A stretch of DNA of 64,000 bases from Massiliimalia sp050943535 (GCA_050943535.1 JBMNPJ010000003.1:233793-297792); one strand, 5' to 3'; shown: positions 17,528 through 25,881, numbered from the stretch's first letter. Numbers and translations are program-made. The notes: generated by a model not told the origin, from the sequence alone.

Positions 17528-18703
17528 ATGTTACTGATCAACGCAAATCTGAAAACCATGGAACAGCAGGATATTACCAATGCCTATCTGCGGATTCAGG
17601 ATGGAAAGATTCAGGAATTTGGTCCCATGAATCAGCTCACCCAAACAGAAGGGGAAGATGTGCTGGATGTTCAGGGCGGATTTGTTCTTCCCGGTTTAAT
17701 TGATGCGCACTGTCATCTTGGCATGTGGGAAGATGGTCTGGGCTTTGAAGGGGACGACGGAAACGAAGAAACAGATCCCATTATGCCTCAAGTGCGGGCA
17801 ATTGACGCCATCAATCCCATGGACCGGTGTTTTCAGGAAGCGTTGGAAAGCGGGGTTACCACAGTACTGACCGGACCGGGAAGCGCCAATCCTATTTCCG
17901 GAACCTGGTGCGCTATCAAGACCTACGGACGCCGAATTGACGATATGGTATTGAACCCAAAAATTGGAATGAAATTTGCCATGGGAGAAAACCCGAAAAA
18001 TGTGTACCATGATAAAGAACAGACTCCTATGACCAGAATGGGCACAGCGGCGCTGATCCGGGAACAGTTAATGAAGGCAAAACACTATAAAAAGGACTTG
18101 AAACGCTCCAAACGGGAAGAAGATGTAGATCCGCCGGAATACGATATGAAATGCGAAGCATTGCTGCCGGTGCTCAAAGGAAAAATGAAGGCATTTTTCC
18201 ATGCTCATCGTGCGGATGATATTTTTACAGCCATCCGGATTGCCAAAGAGTTTCAGCTGGATTATGTGATTGTACACGGTACAGAAGGATATCAGATTGC
18301 CGATTTGCTGGCAGAAGAACATGCAGACGTGATTGCAGGTCCAGTGATTTGTGACCGGTCTAAACCGGAAATGCGGGGCTTGTCTATTGAGAATCCGGCA
18401 ATTCTGAAAAAGCATGGGGTGAGAGTAGCACTTTGTACCGACCATCCGGTTATCCCGATTCAGTATCTGGGACTGTCCGGTGGGGTAGCGGTAAAAGGCG
18501 GTATGGACTATGATGACGCACTGCGGATGCTGACCATTGTTCCGGCACAGATCTGCGGGATTGATCATCGGGTTGGCTCCATTAAACCGGGAAAAGATGC
18601 GGATTTGGTTGTCATTCAAGGGGATATTTTAAATGTGTACGCTAAACCGGATTATGTGATTTTAAACGGAGAAGTGGTTGTTTCTCCCAAAAAATCAAAG
18701 TAA
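17528..18703 (+). CDS. Amidohydrolase family protein
   Basis: 391 residues. An N-terminal beta-sandwich leads into the metal-binding motif LIDAHCHLGMWEDG (His near residues 59 and 61). Later ligands are FFHAHRADD, YVIVHGTEGYQI and the Asp of VALCTDHPVIP, and the sandwich is completed by GSIKPGKDADLVVIQGD. This layout matches imidazolonepropionase-like/COG1228 metal-dependent hydrolases. The substrate is unknown; it is unlikely to be histidine breakdown because no hut genes are near. The ATG at 17528 begins the usual MLLINANL strand; an in-frame ATG at 17504 is the alternative. The fumarase-alpha gene starts 29 bp downstream. Confidence 0.85.
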   Translation: MLLINANLKTMEQQDITNAYLRIQDGKIQEFGPMNQLTQTEGEDVLDVQGGFVLPGLIDAHCHLGMWEDGLGFEGDDGNEETDPIMPQVRAIDAINPMDRCFQEALESGVTTVLTGPGSANPISGTWCAIKTYGRRIDDMVLNPKIGMKFAMGENPKNVYHDKEQTPMTRMGTAALIREQLMKAKHYKKDLKRSKREEDVDPPEYDMKCEALLPVLKGKMKAFFHAHRADDIFTAIRIAKEFQLDYVIVHGTEGYQIADLLAEEHADVIAGPVICDRSKPEMRGLSIENPAILKKHGVRVALCTDHPVIPIQYLGLSGGVAVKGGMDYDDALRMLTIVPAQICGIDHRVGSIKPGKDADLVVIQGDILNVYAKPDYVILNGEVVVSPKKSK

Positions 18704-18732
18704 CAGGCGCACAAAGAGCAGGAGGCAGAAAT

Positions 18733-19575
18733 ATGCGGGAGTTGGATGTAAAAGAAATCACCAAAGCAGTTCGGGACTTGTGTATTCAGGCAAACATGGT
18801 TTTGCCTAAAGATTTGGAACAGCTGATTGGAACCTGTGCCAAAGAAGAACCGTTTGAACTGGCTCATCAGGTAATGGGAGATATCTATGAAAATATTTCC
18901 TGTGCCAGACAGATCCAGGTTCCTATCTGTCAGGATACCGGTATGGCAGTGGTGTTTTTGACACTGGGGCAGGATGTTCACCTGACTGGCGGAGATTTAA
19001 ATGAAGCGGTCAATGAAGGGGTACGCCAGGGCTATTTGGAAGGAAAGCTCCGCTGTTCTATTGTAAAAGATCCGCTGAGACGGGAAAATACTGGGGATAA
19101 TACTCCTGCAGTTTTGCATCTGTCTATAGAACCGGGAGAGCAGGTTCGCATTATGGTGGCGCCCAAAGGCTTTGGCAGCGAAAACATGAGCGGGGTAAAA
19201 ATGTTTACACCTTCTGCTACTGCTCAGGATATTGTGGATTATGTCATCAGTCATGCCGAAACTGCAGGATCCAATCCATGCCCTCCTATGGTAGTCGGGG
19301 TAGGTATCGGCGGCGATTTTGAAAAATGCGCTTATCTTGCAAAACAAGCTTTGTGCCGTCCGGTATCACAGCGCAATGAAGATCCTTTTTATGCACAGAT
19401 GGAAGAACAGATGCTGGAAGGGATCAACCGGCTTGGTATTGGGCCGCAGGGATTTGGAGGAAAAACCACAGCGCTGGCGGTGAATATTGAAACCTATCCC
19501 ACACATATTGCCGGATTGCCAGTGGCTGTCAATATTGGATGTCATGTAACCCGCCATGCCAGCACAGTGCTGTAA
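18733..19575 (+). CDS. Fumarate hydratase class I, alpha subunit (fumarase/tartrate dehydratase type)
   Basis: 280 residues, typical of the alpha subunit of two-subunit Fe-S hydro-lyases. The three cluster cysteines lie in QVPICQDTGM, GSNPCPPMVVGVGIGG and NIGCHVTRHA. With a beta subunit such enzymes hydrate fumarate to malate or dehydrate tartrate. GCAGGAGG lies a few bases before the ATG. Oddly, no beta-subunit gene follows: the next gene is an RNA methyltransferase, although alpha and beta are normally adjacent. The partner must be elsewhere or absent. Confidence 0.9.
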   Translation: MRELDVKEITKAVRDLCIQANMVLPKDLEQLIGTCAKEEPFELAHQVMGDIYENISCARQIQVPICQDTGMAVVFLTLGQDVHLTGGDLNEAVNEGVRQGYLEGKLRCSIVKDPLRRENTGDNTPAVLHLSIEPGEQVRIMVAPKGFGSENMSGVKMFTPSATAQDIVDYVISHAETAGSNPCPPMVVGVGIGGDFEKCAYLAKQALCRPVSQRNEDPFYAQMEEQMLEGINRLGIGPQGFGGKTTALAVNIETYPTHIAGLPVAVNIGCHVTRHASTVL

Positions 19576-19602
19576 TGGTACGAGAAAGGATATTATAAAA
19601 TT

Positions 19603-20715
19603 ATGTCAAAATTTCATTTTGTAGCTCCCTGCCTGTTCGGGCTGGAAGGCATTCTGGCCGGAGAACTGCGGCGTATGGGAGCGGAAAATGTTCAGGCCGA
19701 TAACGGAAAGGTAGAATTCTTCGGAGATGAATGGATGTTAGCCCGGGCGAATATTGGGCTACGCACCGCTGAGCGGGTGCTGATTCAGCTGGGGAGTTTT
19801 CCGGCTCATTCTTTTGAGGATCTGTTTCAGGGAGTAAAATCACTGCCTTGGGAAGATTTCATCGGGAAAAAGGACGCTTTTCCGGTAAAAGGATGGTCAC
19901 TGAATTCTGTGCTCCACAGTGTTCCAGACTGTCAGGCAATCATCAAAAAGGCCGTGGTAGAGCGGATGAAGTCCCATTATCATCAGGAATGGTTTACAGA
20001 AACAGGGCCGGTTCACCAAATTCAGTTTTCTATTTTAAAAGACCAGGTTTCTGTAATGCTGGATACTTCTGGTGCGGGACTGCACAAACGGGGTTACCGG
20101 CAAAAATCCAATGATGCGCCGTTAAAGGAAACGCTGGCTGCGGGAATTGTAGACCTGGCAAGGGTGAAGGGATATTCTCATGTATGTGACCCATTCTGCG
20201 GATCCGGTACTTTCTTGATTGAAGCTGCCACCAAAGCGATGAACATTCCTCCCTGCATTCGGCGGAAGTTTTCTGCTCAGGAATGGGGACTGTTTCCGGA
20301 AAAGGTGTGGCAGGAAGAACGTGCCCGGGGAATTGATTTGATCCGGAAGGATGCAGAATTTGTAGGCTGGGGCAGTGATATTGATCCGGCCGCTGTAGAG
20401 CTGACCAAGGAAAACGCCAGAAAAGCAGGGGTACTTTCCAAGCTTTCTGTAACGGTTAAGGATATCCGCCAGTTCCGGGCAGAAGAAAATCTGATTACTT
20501 TGTCCAATCCTCCTTACGGGGAACGAATGCTGGAAAAGAAAGATGCAGAAGGAATTTACCGGATCATGGGTAAGGTGTTTACCCCCATGCCGGGCAGCAG
20601 TTATCTGATTATTACACCCCATGAGCAGTTTGAACAGATTTACGGCAAGCGTGCCAATAAGCGGAGAAAACTGTATAATGGTATGATTAAGTGTCAGGTA
20701 TATCTGTATTTTTAA
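19603..20715 (+). CDS. THUMP-domain 23S rRNA (guanine-N2) methyltransferase, RlmL/YpsC-like
   Basis: 370 residues. The N-terminal THUMP/ferredoxin-like RNA-binding part spans about residues 1-155 (FHFVAPCLFGLEGILAGELR...VSVMLDTSGAGLHKRGYR). A Rossmann SAM-binding domain follows, with DPFCGSGTFLIEAA near 196-209 and the catalytic NPPYGERM near 302-309. The family methylates guanine N2 in 23S rRNA (m2G2445 by E. coli RlmL). It lacks the second methyltransferase module of E. coli RlmKL, as is normal in Firmicutes. It lies 27 bp behind the fumarase gene, so it is probably the last gene of the operon, ending at the terminator at 20771. Confidence 0.92.
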   Translation: MSKFHFVAPCLFGLEGILAGELRRMGAENVQADNGKVEFFGDEWMLARANIGLRTAERVLIQLGSFPAHSFEDLFQGVKSLPWEDFIGKKDAFPVKGWSLNSVLHSVPDCQAIIKKAVVERMKSHYHQEWFTETGPVHQIQFSILKDQVSVMLDTSGAGLHKRGYRQKSNDAPLKETLAAGIVDLARVKGYSHVCDPFCGSGTFLIEAATKAMNIPPCIRRKFSAQEWGLFPEKVWQEERARGIDLIRKDAEFVGWGSDIDPAAVELTKENARKAGVLSKLSVTVKDIRQFRAEENLITLSNPPYGERMLEKKDAEGIYRIMGKVFTPMPGSSYLIITPHEQFEQIYGKRANKRRKLYNGMIKCQVYLYF

Positions 20716-20770
20716 TGGTGTCTGAATTTGATTCAGTGGTCAACAGATATGAGAAAATAGATATTTTGTC

Positions 20771-20804
20771 AAGGCGAAAGCACTGGTAGCTTTCGCCTTT
20801 TTTA
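20771..20804 (+). terminator. Intrinsic terminator after the rRNA methyltransferase gene
   Basis: AAGGCGAAAG pairs with CTTTCGCCTT around a short loop and ends in T-rich sequence. A second weaker hairpin, AAGGCAAC/GTTGTCTT with TTTTT (20822-20857), follows. Confidence 0.85.
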
Positions 20805-20902
20805 AACAAAGCCATATGAACAAGGCAACAAAGGGGATATTCTTGCGTTGTCTTTTTCATGGGATAAACATTAGTAACTTAAAATTTGTGAGGTGACTTT
20901 AA

Positions 20903-20935
20903 ATGACAGCATTTTTGCGGTTAAGAAATATCTAA
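20903..20935 (+). CDS. Leader peptide MTAFLRLRNI (probable macrolide-sensing uORF)
   Basis: A 10-codon frame with an excellent ribosome binding site, GAGGTGA (20890-20896), 6 bases before the ATG. It encodes MTAFLRLRNI. The R-L-R triplet is the Arg/Lys-x-Arg/Lys motif at which macrolide-bound ribosomes stall, as in the ermD leader (MTHSMRLR) and the mef/msr leader of streptococci. It precedes a P-loop kinase gene by 72 bp, with alternative hairpins in between. A role as a drug-sensing attenuator peptide is inferred, not shown. Confidence 0.65.
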   Translation: MTAFLRLRNI

Positions 20936-20944
20936 GCGCGTAAG

Positions 20945-20993
20945 ACTATATTAAATAGTTTTATGCGGAATTGGATACGGAAAACTATTTAAT
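20945..20993 (+). promoter_or_regulatory. Mutually exclusive hairpins between leader peptide and kinase gene
   Basis: ATTAAATAGTTTT (20950-20962) is exactly complementary to AAAACTATTTAAT (20981-20993), a 13-bp stem ending directly at the AAAGGAG site of the kinase gene (20994-21000). ACTAT (20945-20949) can instead pair with ATAGT in a competing small hairpin. No T-run follows, so control of translation is more likely than termination (inference). Confidence 0.6.
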
Positions 20994-21007
20994 AAAGGAG
21001 AACGAAC

Positions 21008-21649
21008 ATGATATTTCAGGATAATGTTTTAAAAGAGTATTTAAAAAATGTATATTTTATCACAGGCACCCCTTGCGGAGGAAAAACCACAGTCTCCAGA
21101 ATGCTGGCAAAAAGACATGGGTTTGCAGTTTACGATATTGATGAGCAGTTTCCAAACCACCAAAAAATGTGTGATCCCCGATATCAGCCTTTCATGGCAA
21201 AGAGGTTTCAAAATGCAGATGAGTTTTTCGGGCGTTCTGTAGAAGAATACGAAAAATGGCTCATTGATAACACAAGGGAACAATTGGATTTTGTACTGTT
21301 GGATTTGATTCGGCTTTCACAAAATCAAATTGTTCTGTGCGATTGTCATCTGACTGTAGAAGAGGCTGATAAACTGACAGACACGTCCAGAGTGGTGTTT
21401 CTGATCAAAGATCCTACAAGTCTTGTGGACGATTATTGCAATCGTCTGGATCACCAGGGATTTCGGGAGTTTCTTTACAGCAGTACTGATGTGGAACATG
21501 CAAAGCTTACCTGCAATACAACACTTAGGAATATTAATATGGAAAAATGCAGAAAGATTAAAGGCAGTCGTTATTTTTGGATTGAAAGAACGGAACACAG
21601 TACCATAGAAGAAACGGTGTATCAAGTAGAACGGCATTTTCAGTGGTAA
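21008..21649 (+). CDS. P-loop kinase-like ATP-binding protein, possibly drug-induced
   Basis: 213 residues. Residues 14-28 form a strand and Walker A (VYFITGTPCGGKTT); VYDIDEQF near 41-48 and VLCDCHLTVEEADKL near 103-117 look like acceptor-site and Walker B-type segments of small-molecule kinases. A likely lid region is DDYCNRLDHQGF. It resembles shikimate/nucleotide/chloramphenicol-phosphotransferase-type kinases in fold, but no specific family is recognised. AAAGGAG lies 7 bases before the ATG, immediately after a 13-bp inverted repeat. The upstream RLR leader peptide suggests induction by a ribosome-targeting antibiotic, so the substrate could be a drug or nucleoside; this is inference. 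Confidence 0.8.
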   Translation: MIFQDNVLKEYLKNVYFITGTPCGGKTTVSRMLAKRHGFAVYDIDEQFPNHQKMCDPRYQPFMAKRFQNADEFFGRSVEEYEKWLIDNTREQLDFVLLDLIRLSQNQIVLCDCHLTVEEADKLTDTSRVVFLIKDPTSLVDDYCNRLDHQGFREFLYSSTDVEHAKLTCNTTLRNINMEKCRKIKGSRYFWIERTEHSTIEETVYQVERHFQW

Positions 21650-21652
21650 TAA

Positions 21653-21691
21653 AGAACTGATGCGGCAGAATTTTTCTGCCGCATCAGTTCT
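21653..21691. terminator. Bidirectional terminator between the kinase and DUF3842 genes
   Basis: AGAACTGATGCGGCAG pairs perfectly with CTGCCGCATCAGTTCT. It lies between two convergent genes and so can serve both. Confidence 0.8.
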
Positions 21692-21745
21692 GTTGTTTAA
21701 ACATTAAAAATTGTGGTTTTACATTGTTGATGGCGGAGAAGCCTT

Positions 21746-22189
21746 TTAGGATTCCTGCAGATCTTCCCGAAGGATCTGAATCGCTTTGTCTATGTATTGT
21801 CCCAGTGTTCCTTCTGAAACCATGGCAATGCGGGTGTGGCATTTGTCAATGGGAATCAGAATTTTGACTCCGTCGCTTGCACCAATGGCTTCTGCCATGG
21901 CAGGGCTCAGTTCTCCAAGAATGGCGTTTGGCATCACAATGCCCATGGCTCCAATGATGTAATCCGCTTTGGGTGCATTGAAAATAATGGCATTTTCTCC
22001 TGTGGCTCCGTCGTCAGCACCTGCTTTCATCATTCTTGCTGTAGCGGCAGAATTGGTGCCCAGACTGCGGATATAGACCGGCGGAATCTCCTTTGCTTCT
22101 ATAGCAGATCTCAGCCGTTCAATAATGGCTTTTCCGACCCCTCCGCCCTGGCCGTCAATCACCAGGATCAGACTTTTTTTCTCTTTCAA
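21746..22189 (-). CDS. DUF3842 family protein
   Basis: 147 residues. The N-terminal strand ILVIDGQGGGVGKAIIERL resembles a glycine-rich Rossmann/P-loop start, followed by LGTNSAATARMMKAGADDGATGENA and IDKCHTRIAMVSEGTLGQYIDKAI. These conserved blocks match the small clostridial DUF3842 family, whose function is unknown. The start appears to be a TTG at 22189 with GAGAGG 9 bases upstream; a TGA lies in frame just before it, so no longer version exists. It stands alone on the minus strand, convergent with the kinase gene. Confidence 0.8.
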   Translation of the reverse strand: MKEKKSLILVIDGQGGGVGKAIIERLRSAIEAKEIPPVYIRSLGTNSAATARMMKAGADDGATGENAIIFNAPKADYIIGAMGIVMPNAILGELSPAMAEAIGASDGVKILIPIDKCHTRIAMVSEGTLGQYIDKAIQILREDLQES

Positions 22190-22379
22190 ATGATCTCATC
22201 CTCTCTTAATAGGTTTATCATATCGGATTTTTTATAGTTTGTAAAGACCGAACAGACTGCATTTTGCAAAACACATCTTTTAAAAATGGAATTTTCAAAA
22301 GAATTTCGAAAAATAAAACAAAAAACCAGGGATGAGAATCAATCTCCTTCATCGTTCTGATGATTTTCTTTTAGCCCCA

Positions 22380-22409
22380 TTGATTTTTCACAGAGCGCTA
22401 GTATATAAT
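22380..22409 (+). promoter_or_regulatory. Predicted prfC promoter
   Basis: TTGATT (22380-22385) and TATAAT (22404-22409) with an 18-bp spacer. It lies 232 bp before the prfC start, implying a long leader RNA. Confidence 0.65.
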
Positions 22410-22424
22410 AAAAAAGCATATGAT

Positions 22425-22558
22425 ACTGGAGGCAGTTTGTCCGTTCCAGTGTTTTTTTGAGTATTGCCAAATTTGCGGCAATGGGTTTGTTGTACACAGT
22501 ATAGGAGAAGCAATCGGTTCCATGTGGCAGCGGCTTTTTGAGCTGACTGCCGTTTTTT
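22425..22558 (+). promoter_or_regulatory. prfC leader with two terminator-like hairpins
   Basis: Hairpin A pairs ACTGGA (22425-22430) with TCCAGT (22445-22450) and is followed by seven T. Hairpin B pairs GGCAG-CG-GCT (22526-22535) with AGC-TGA-CTGCC (22541-22551) and is followed by six T. Both lie between the promoter and the prfC start. A 46-codon ATG frame (22420-22560) overlaps them but has no ribosome binding site. The layout suggests transcription attenuation of prfC. Confidence 0.5.
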
Positions 22559-22641
22559 AAGTGATGGTTTTCAAAGTCATGAGCGGATCATGGGAAAAGC
22601 GGTTGCGGATGTTTATGAAGGATAGTTACGGAGGAACAATT

Positions 22642-24228
22642 GTGGCTAATTTTGTAGAAGAAATTCAAAAACGCAGAACCTTTGCGATTATTTCTCACCC
22701 GGACGCAGGGAAAACCACGCTGACCGAAAAATTTCTGCTTTACGGCGGAGCGATTACACTGGCTGGATCTGTAAAAGGGAAAAAGACAGCAAAACACGCA
22801 GTGTCTGACTGGATGGAAATTGAAAAACAAAGAGGGATTTCTGTTACTTCATCGGTAATGCAGTTTAATTACGATGGATATTGTATCAATATTTTGGATA
22901 CTCCCGGGCATCAGGACTTCTCCGAAGATACCTACCGTACTTTGATGGCGGCAGATTCCGCCGTGATGGTAATTGATGCTTCTAAAGGGGTAGAAAACCA
23001 GACTCGGAAACTGTTTAAAGTTTGCGTCATGCGGCATATCCCTATTTTTACCTTTATCAATAAAATGGACCGGGAAGCCAGAAATCCGTTTGACTTGATG
23101 GAAGAAATTGAACAGGAACTGGGTATCCAGACCTATCCGGTAAACTGGCCTATTGGTTCCGGGAAAGAATTTAAAGGCGTTTATGACCGGGGTATGAAGG
23201 AGATTATTGCGTTTACTGCAAACAATGGCCAGCACCAGGTAGAAGCTACAGAAGTGGATTTAAACGACCCAGCTTTAAAAGATGTAATCGGAGAAGAGCA
23301 CTATCAGAATTTGTTTGATGATATTGAACTGCTGGACGGTGCAGGCAGTGAATTTGACCAGGAAATGGTAGATAAAGGCCAGCTGTCCCCTGTATTTTTT
23401 GGTTCTGCTCTGACCAATTTTGGCGTAGAACCTTTCCTGCGGGATTTCCTCAAAATGACTACTTCTCCTTTGCCTAGAATTGCGGAAGGGGAAGAAATCA
23501 ATCCTTTTGATGAAGGTTTTTCCGGCTTTATCTTTAAGATTCAGGCGAACATGAACAAAGCGCATCGGGACCGAATTGCATTTATGCGGATTTGTTCCGG
23601 TAAATTTGAAAAGGGTATGGAAGTATACCATGTTCAGGGCGACAAAAAGATGAAGCTTCTGCAGCCTCAGCAGATGATGGCACAGGAACGTGAAGTCATT
23701 GATGAAGCGTATGCAGGGGATATTATGGGGGTATTTGACCCAGGGATTTTCTCTATCGGCGATACTTTGTGCGCACCAGGGAAAAAATTCCGTTTCGAAG
23801 GGATTCCTACTTTCGCACCAGAACACTTTTCTTTGGTCAGCCAGAAAGATACCATGAAGCGGAAACAGTTTGTAAAGGGGATTTCTCAGATTGCTCAGGA
23901 AGGTGCAATTCAGATTTTCCAGGAACTGGATTCCGGTATGGAAGAGGTTATTGTAGGGGTAGTAGGGGTACTTCAGTTTGAAGTACTGGAATACCGTTTG
24001 AAAAACGAATACCATGTAGATATCCGGATGGAAGGGCTGCCGTATCAGTACATTCGCTGGATTGAAAATGATGATATCGACCCGAAAAAACTCAACCTTA
24101 CTTCTGATACCAAACGGATTCAGGATCTGCGGGGAAGAAAACTGCTGCTGTTCACCAGCTCTTGGGGAATTCAGTGGGCACTGGATAAAAATCCAGGTCT
24201 GGAATTGTCTGAATTTGGGAAAAACTAA
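22642..24228 (+). CDS. prfC: Peptide chain release factor 3
   Basis: 528 residues, matching RF3 (E. coli, 529). The GTPase domain shows RRTFAIISHPDAGKTTLTEK (residues 11-30), the KQRGISVTSSVMQF switch, DTPGHQDFSEDTYRTL and NKMD. RF3 is a translational GTPase that releases RF1/RF2 from the ribosome after termination. The GTG at 22642 is chosen because ACGGAGGAAC lies 6-7 bases upstream and the protein then aligns at the usual N-terminus; upstream in-frame starts would add 27 residues without a binding site. The long leader suggests attenuation control. Confidence 0.96.
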   Translation: MANFVEEIQKRRTFAIISHPDAGKTTLTEKFLLYGGAITLAGSVKGKKTAKHAVSDWMEIEKQRGISVTSSVMQFNYDGYCINILDTPGHQDFSEDTYRTLMAADSAVMVIDASKGVENQTRKLFKVCVMRHIPIFTFINKMDREARNPFDLMEEIEQELGIQTYPVNWPIGSGKEFKGVYDRGMKEIIAFTANNGQHQVEATEVDLNDPALKDVIGEEHYQNLFDDIELLDGAGSEFDQEMVDKGQLSPVFFGSALTNFGVEPFLRDFLKMTTSPLPRIAEGEEINPFDEGFSGFIFKIQANMNKAHRDRIAFMRICSGKFEKGMEVYHVQGDKKMKLLQPQQMMAQEREVIDEAYAGDIMGVFDPGIFSIGDTLCAPGKKFRFEGIPTFAPEHFSLVSQKDTMKRKQFVKGISQIAQEGAIQIFQELDSGMEEVIVGVVGVLQFEVLEYRLKNEYHVDIRMEGLPYQYIRWIENDDIDPKKLNLTSDTKRIQDLRGRKLLLFTSSWGIQWALDKNPGLELSEFGKN

Positions 24229-24271
24229 ATAATTTTGTAAAATATATTAGAAATTATACAAATAGTAATAC

Positions 24272-24316
24272 AAAAAACACGTACAGATGTTATTTTTCAT
24301 CTGTACGTGTTTTTTC
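24272..24316. terminator. Bidirectional terminator between prfC and the M29 peptidase gene
   Basis: AAAACACGTACAGATG pairs with CATCTGTACGTGTTTT; A-run and T-run flanks let it work for both convergent genes. Confidence 0.9.
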
Positions 24317-24335
24317 TTTTCATATTAAAACAGGG

Positions 24336-25568
24336 TTACGCCCAGTTTCCATCTTTGAAAACAGGGATTTCTTTGCCGTCTTTGGTAATTCCTGTAATGG
24401 TTAAATCTTTCGTACCGATCATAAAGTCGATGTGATTGTCAGAATCGTTGATTCCCTTGGCAAGCAGCTCCTCTTTGCTCAGGTTAAGACCGCCTTCAAT
24501 ACAGGATTGATAAGCACTGCCCAACGCCAAATGGCAGGAAGCATTTTCATCAAACAAGGTATTGTAGAACAAAATACCCATGTTGGAGACTGGAGAATCA
24601 TAAGGAACCAGTGCTACTTCTCCCAGATAACGGGAACCTTCGTCAGTATCCAGCACATGTTTTAGCACATCATATCCCTGTTTAGCTGTAAAGTCGATTA
24701 CCTTGCCATCTTGAAAAGTCAGGCTGAATTCGCTAATTAGGGATCCATTGTGATTAAGTGGCAGGGCACTGTAGACGATACCGTTTACCTTTTCACGGTG
24801 GGGAGCAGTGAACACTTCTTCGGTGGGCATATTGGCAAAGTAAAATACGCCGCCGTTAGTTTTACCGCCTCCGCCTTCCCAAATATGATTTTCTGGAAGA
24901 CCAATCATCAGGTCGGTGCCCAGAGAATTGGTGTAGTGGAGCTTTTCAAACTGCATGGAGTTGAGCCAGCTGCTTTTTTCCTGAAGCAGTTCGCTGTGCT
25001 GTTTCCAGGCTTCAATAGGGTCTGGGGTATCTACCCGTACAGCGTGGAAAATTGCTTCCCACAGTTTTTCCTGTGCCTGTTGTTCATCACAGTCTGGGAA
25101 TATTTTTTTCGCCCAGGCAGGAGTGGGAACAGAAATAATGTTCCAGGACAGATTTCCGTTATCAATGTTTTCATAAAAATCAGTGCAAGCCAAATGGGAT
25201 GCTTTTACAGAAGCAATCAGCTTTTGAGGGTCTACCCCTTCCAGCAAATCTGGATCATCAGCAGCGATGGTGATAAATGCAGCACCTTCCCGAGCATAGT
25301 GATTGTTAAACTCTGCCTGCCATGCTGGCATAGTTTCAAACAATTCCATAGGGGAATACAGGTAGCGCATTTTAGAAATTTGTTCATCTTTCCAGAATAC
25401 AGCAACATCTTTTGCGCCTACAGTATAGGCTTCCTTTGTAAGCATCCGGACAAAGGGGGCACTTTCGATTGGGGCACGGATCACCAAAAGCTGATCTTTT
25501 TGCAGATTGACTCCGGAACGAATGACCAGAGCAGCATATTTTTTTAGGTTTTCTTCAAATTGTTTCAT
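24336..25568 (-). CDS. M29 family aminopeptidase (AmpS/PepS-like)
   Basis: 410 residues, the normal length for M29 (thermophilic) aminopeptidases. Recognisable blocks include VRSGVNLQKDQLLVIRAPIE near the N-terminus, LHYTNSLGTDLMIGLPENHIWEGG, NMPTEEVFTAPHREKVNG and LGEVALVPYDSPVSNMGILFYNTLFDENASCHLALG. The last two carry the Glu and His metal ligands of the family. It is a cytoplasmic metalloenzyme releasing N-terminal residues. The ATG at 25568 is preferred over an in-frame ATG 51 codons upstream, whose extra sequence covers the promoter. Confidence 0.9.
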   Translation of the reverse strand: MKQFEENLKKYAALVIRSGVNLQKDQLLVIRAPIESAPFVRMLTKEAYTVGAKDVAVFWKDEQISKMRYLYSPMELFETMPAWQAEFNNHYAREGAAFITIAADDPDLLEGVDPQKLIASVKASHLACTDFYENIDNGNLSWNIISVPTPAWAKKIFPDCDEQQAQEKLWEAIFHAVRVDTPDPIEAWKQHSELLQEKSSWLNSMQFEKLHYTNSLGTDLMIGLPENHIWEGGGGKTNGGVFYFANMPTEEVFTAPHREKVNGIVYSALPLNHNGSLISEFSLTFQDGKVIDFTAKQGYDVLKHVLDTDEGSRYLGEVALVPYDSPVSNMGILFYNTLFDENASCHLALGSAYQSCIEGGLNLSKEELLAKGINDSDNHIDFMIGTKDLTITGITKDGKEIPVFKDGNWA

Positions 25569-25650
25569 GGATACACTTCTTTCTTTTGAGATCAATGGAA
25601 TGAAATTTTCGAGGAAAAGATTCCTTTTTAGAGGATATGATACTGTTTTT

Positions 25651-25679
25651 ATTTTATCACAAAACCAGTACAGGTACAA
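25651..25679 (-). promoter_or_regulatory. Predicted promoter of the M29 peptidase gene
   Basis: On the minus strand TTGTAC (25679-25674) and TAAAAT (25656-25651) are 17 bp apart. Confidence 0.6.
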
Positions 25680-25757
25680 TGAAAGGGTAAATTTTGTCAT
25701 ACCTGCCGATAGATTTTCCAAAAATCTATCAAATATTACAAACTAGAAAGGCTTCTA

Positions 25758-25786
25758 TGGTCAAACCAGGGAAAGTGGTGTATACT
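25758..25786 (+). promoter_or_regulatory. Predicted promoter of the MATE gene
   Basis: TGGTCA (25758-25763) and TATACT (25781-25786) with a 17-bp spacer. The 95-base leader holds a CGGTTC/GAACCG hairpin (about 25832-25855). An inverted repeat GATAGATTTT/AAAATCTATC (about 25710-25731) lies between the two divergent promoters and could be a regulator site. Confidence 0.5.
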
Positions 25787-25881
25787 GGGTTGGTAATCAA
25801 GGATTGATAAGAAGAAATAGTCCATTTAACTCCGGTTCGGAAGAAGAGGAACCGTATGGGCGGAAAGAGAGGTTATTTTTT

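Noticed and set aside
22420..22560. 46-codon ATG frame just upstream of prfC
   Set aside because: No Shine-Dalgarno and it runs through two hairpins; kept only as a note in the prfC leader finding.
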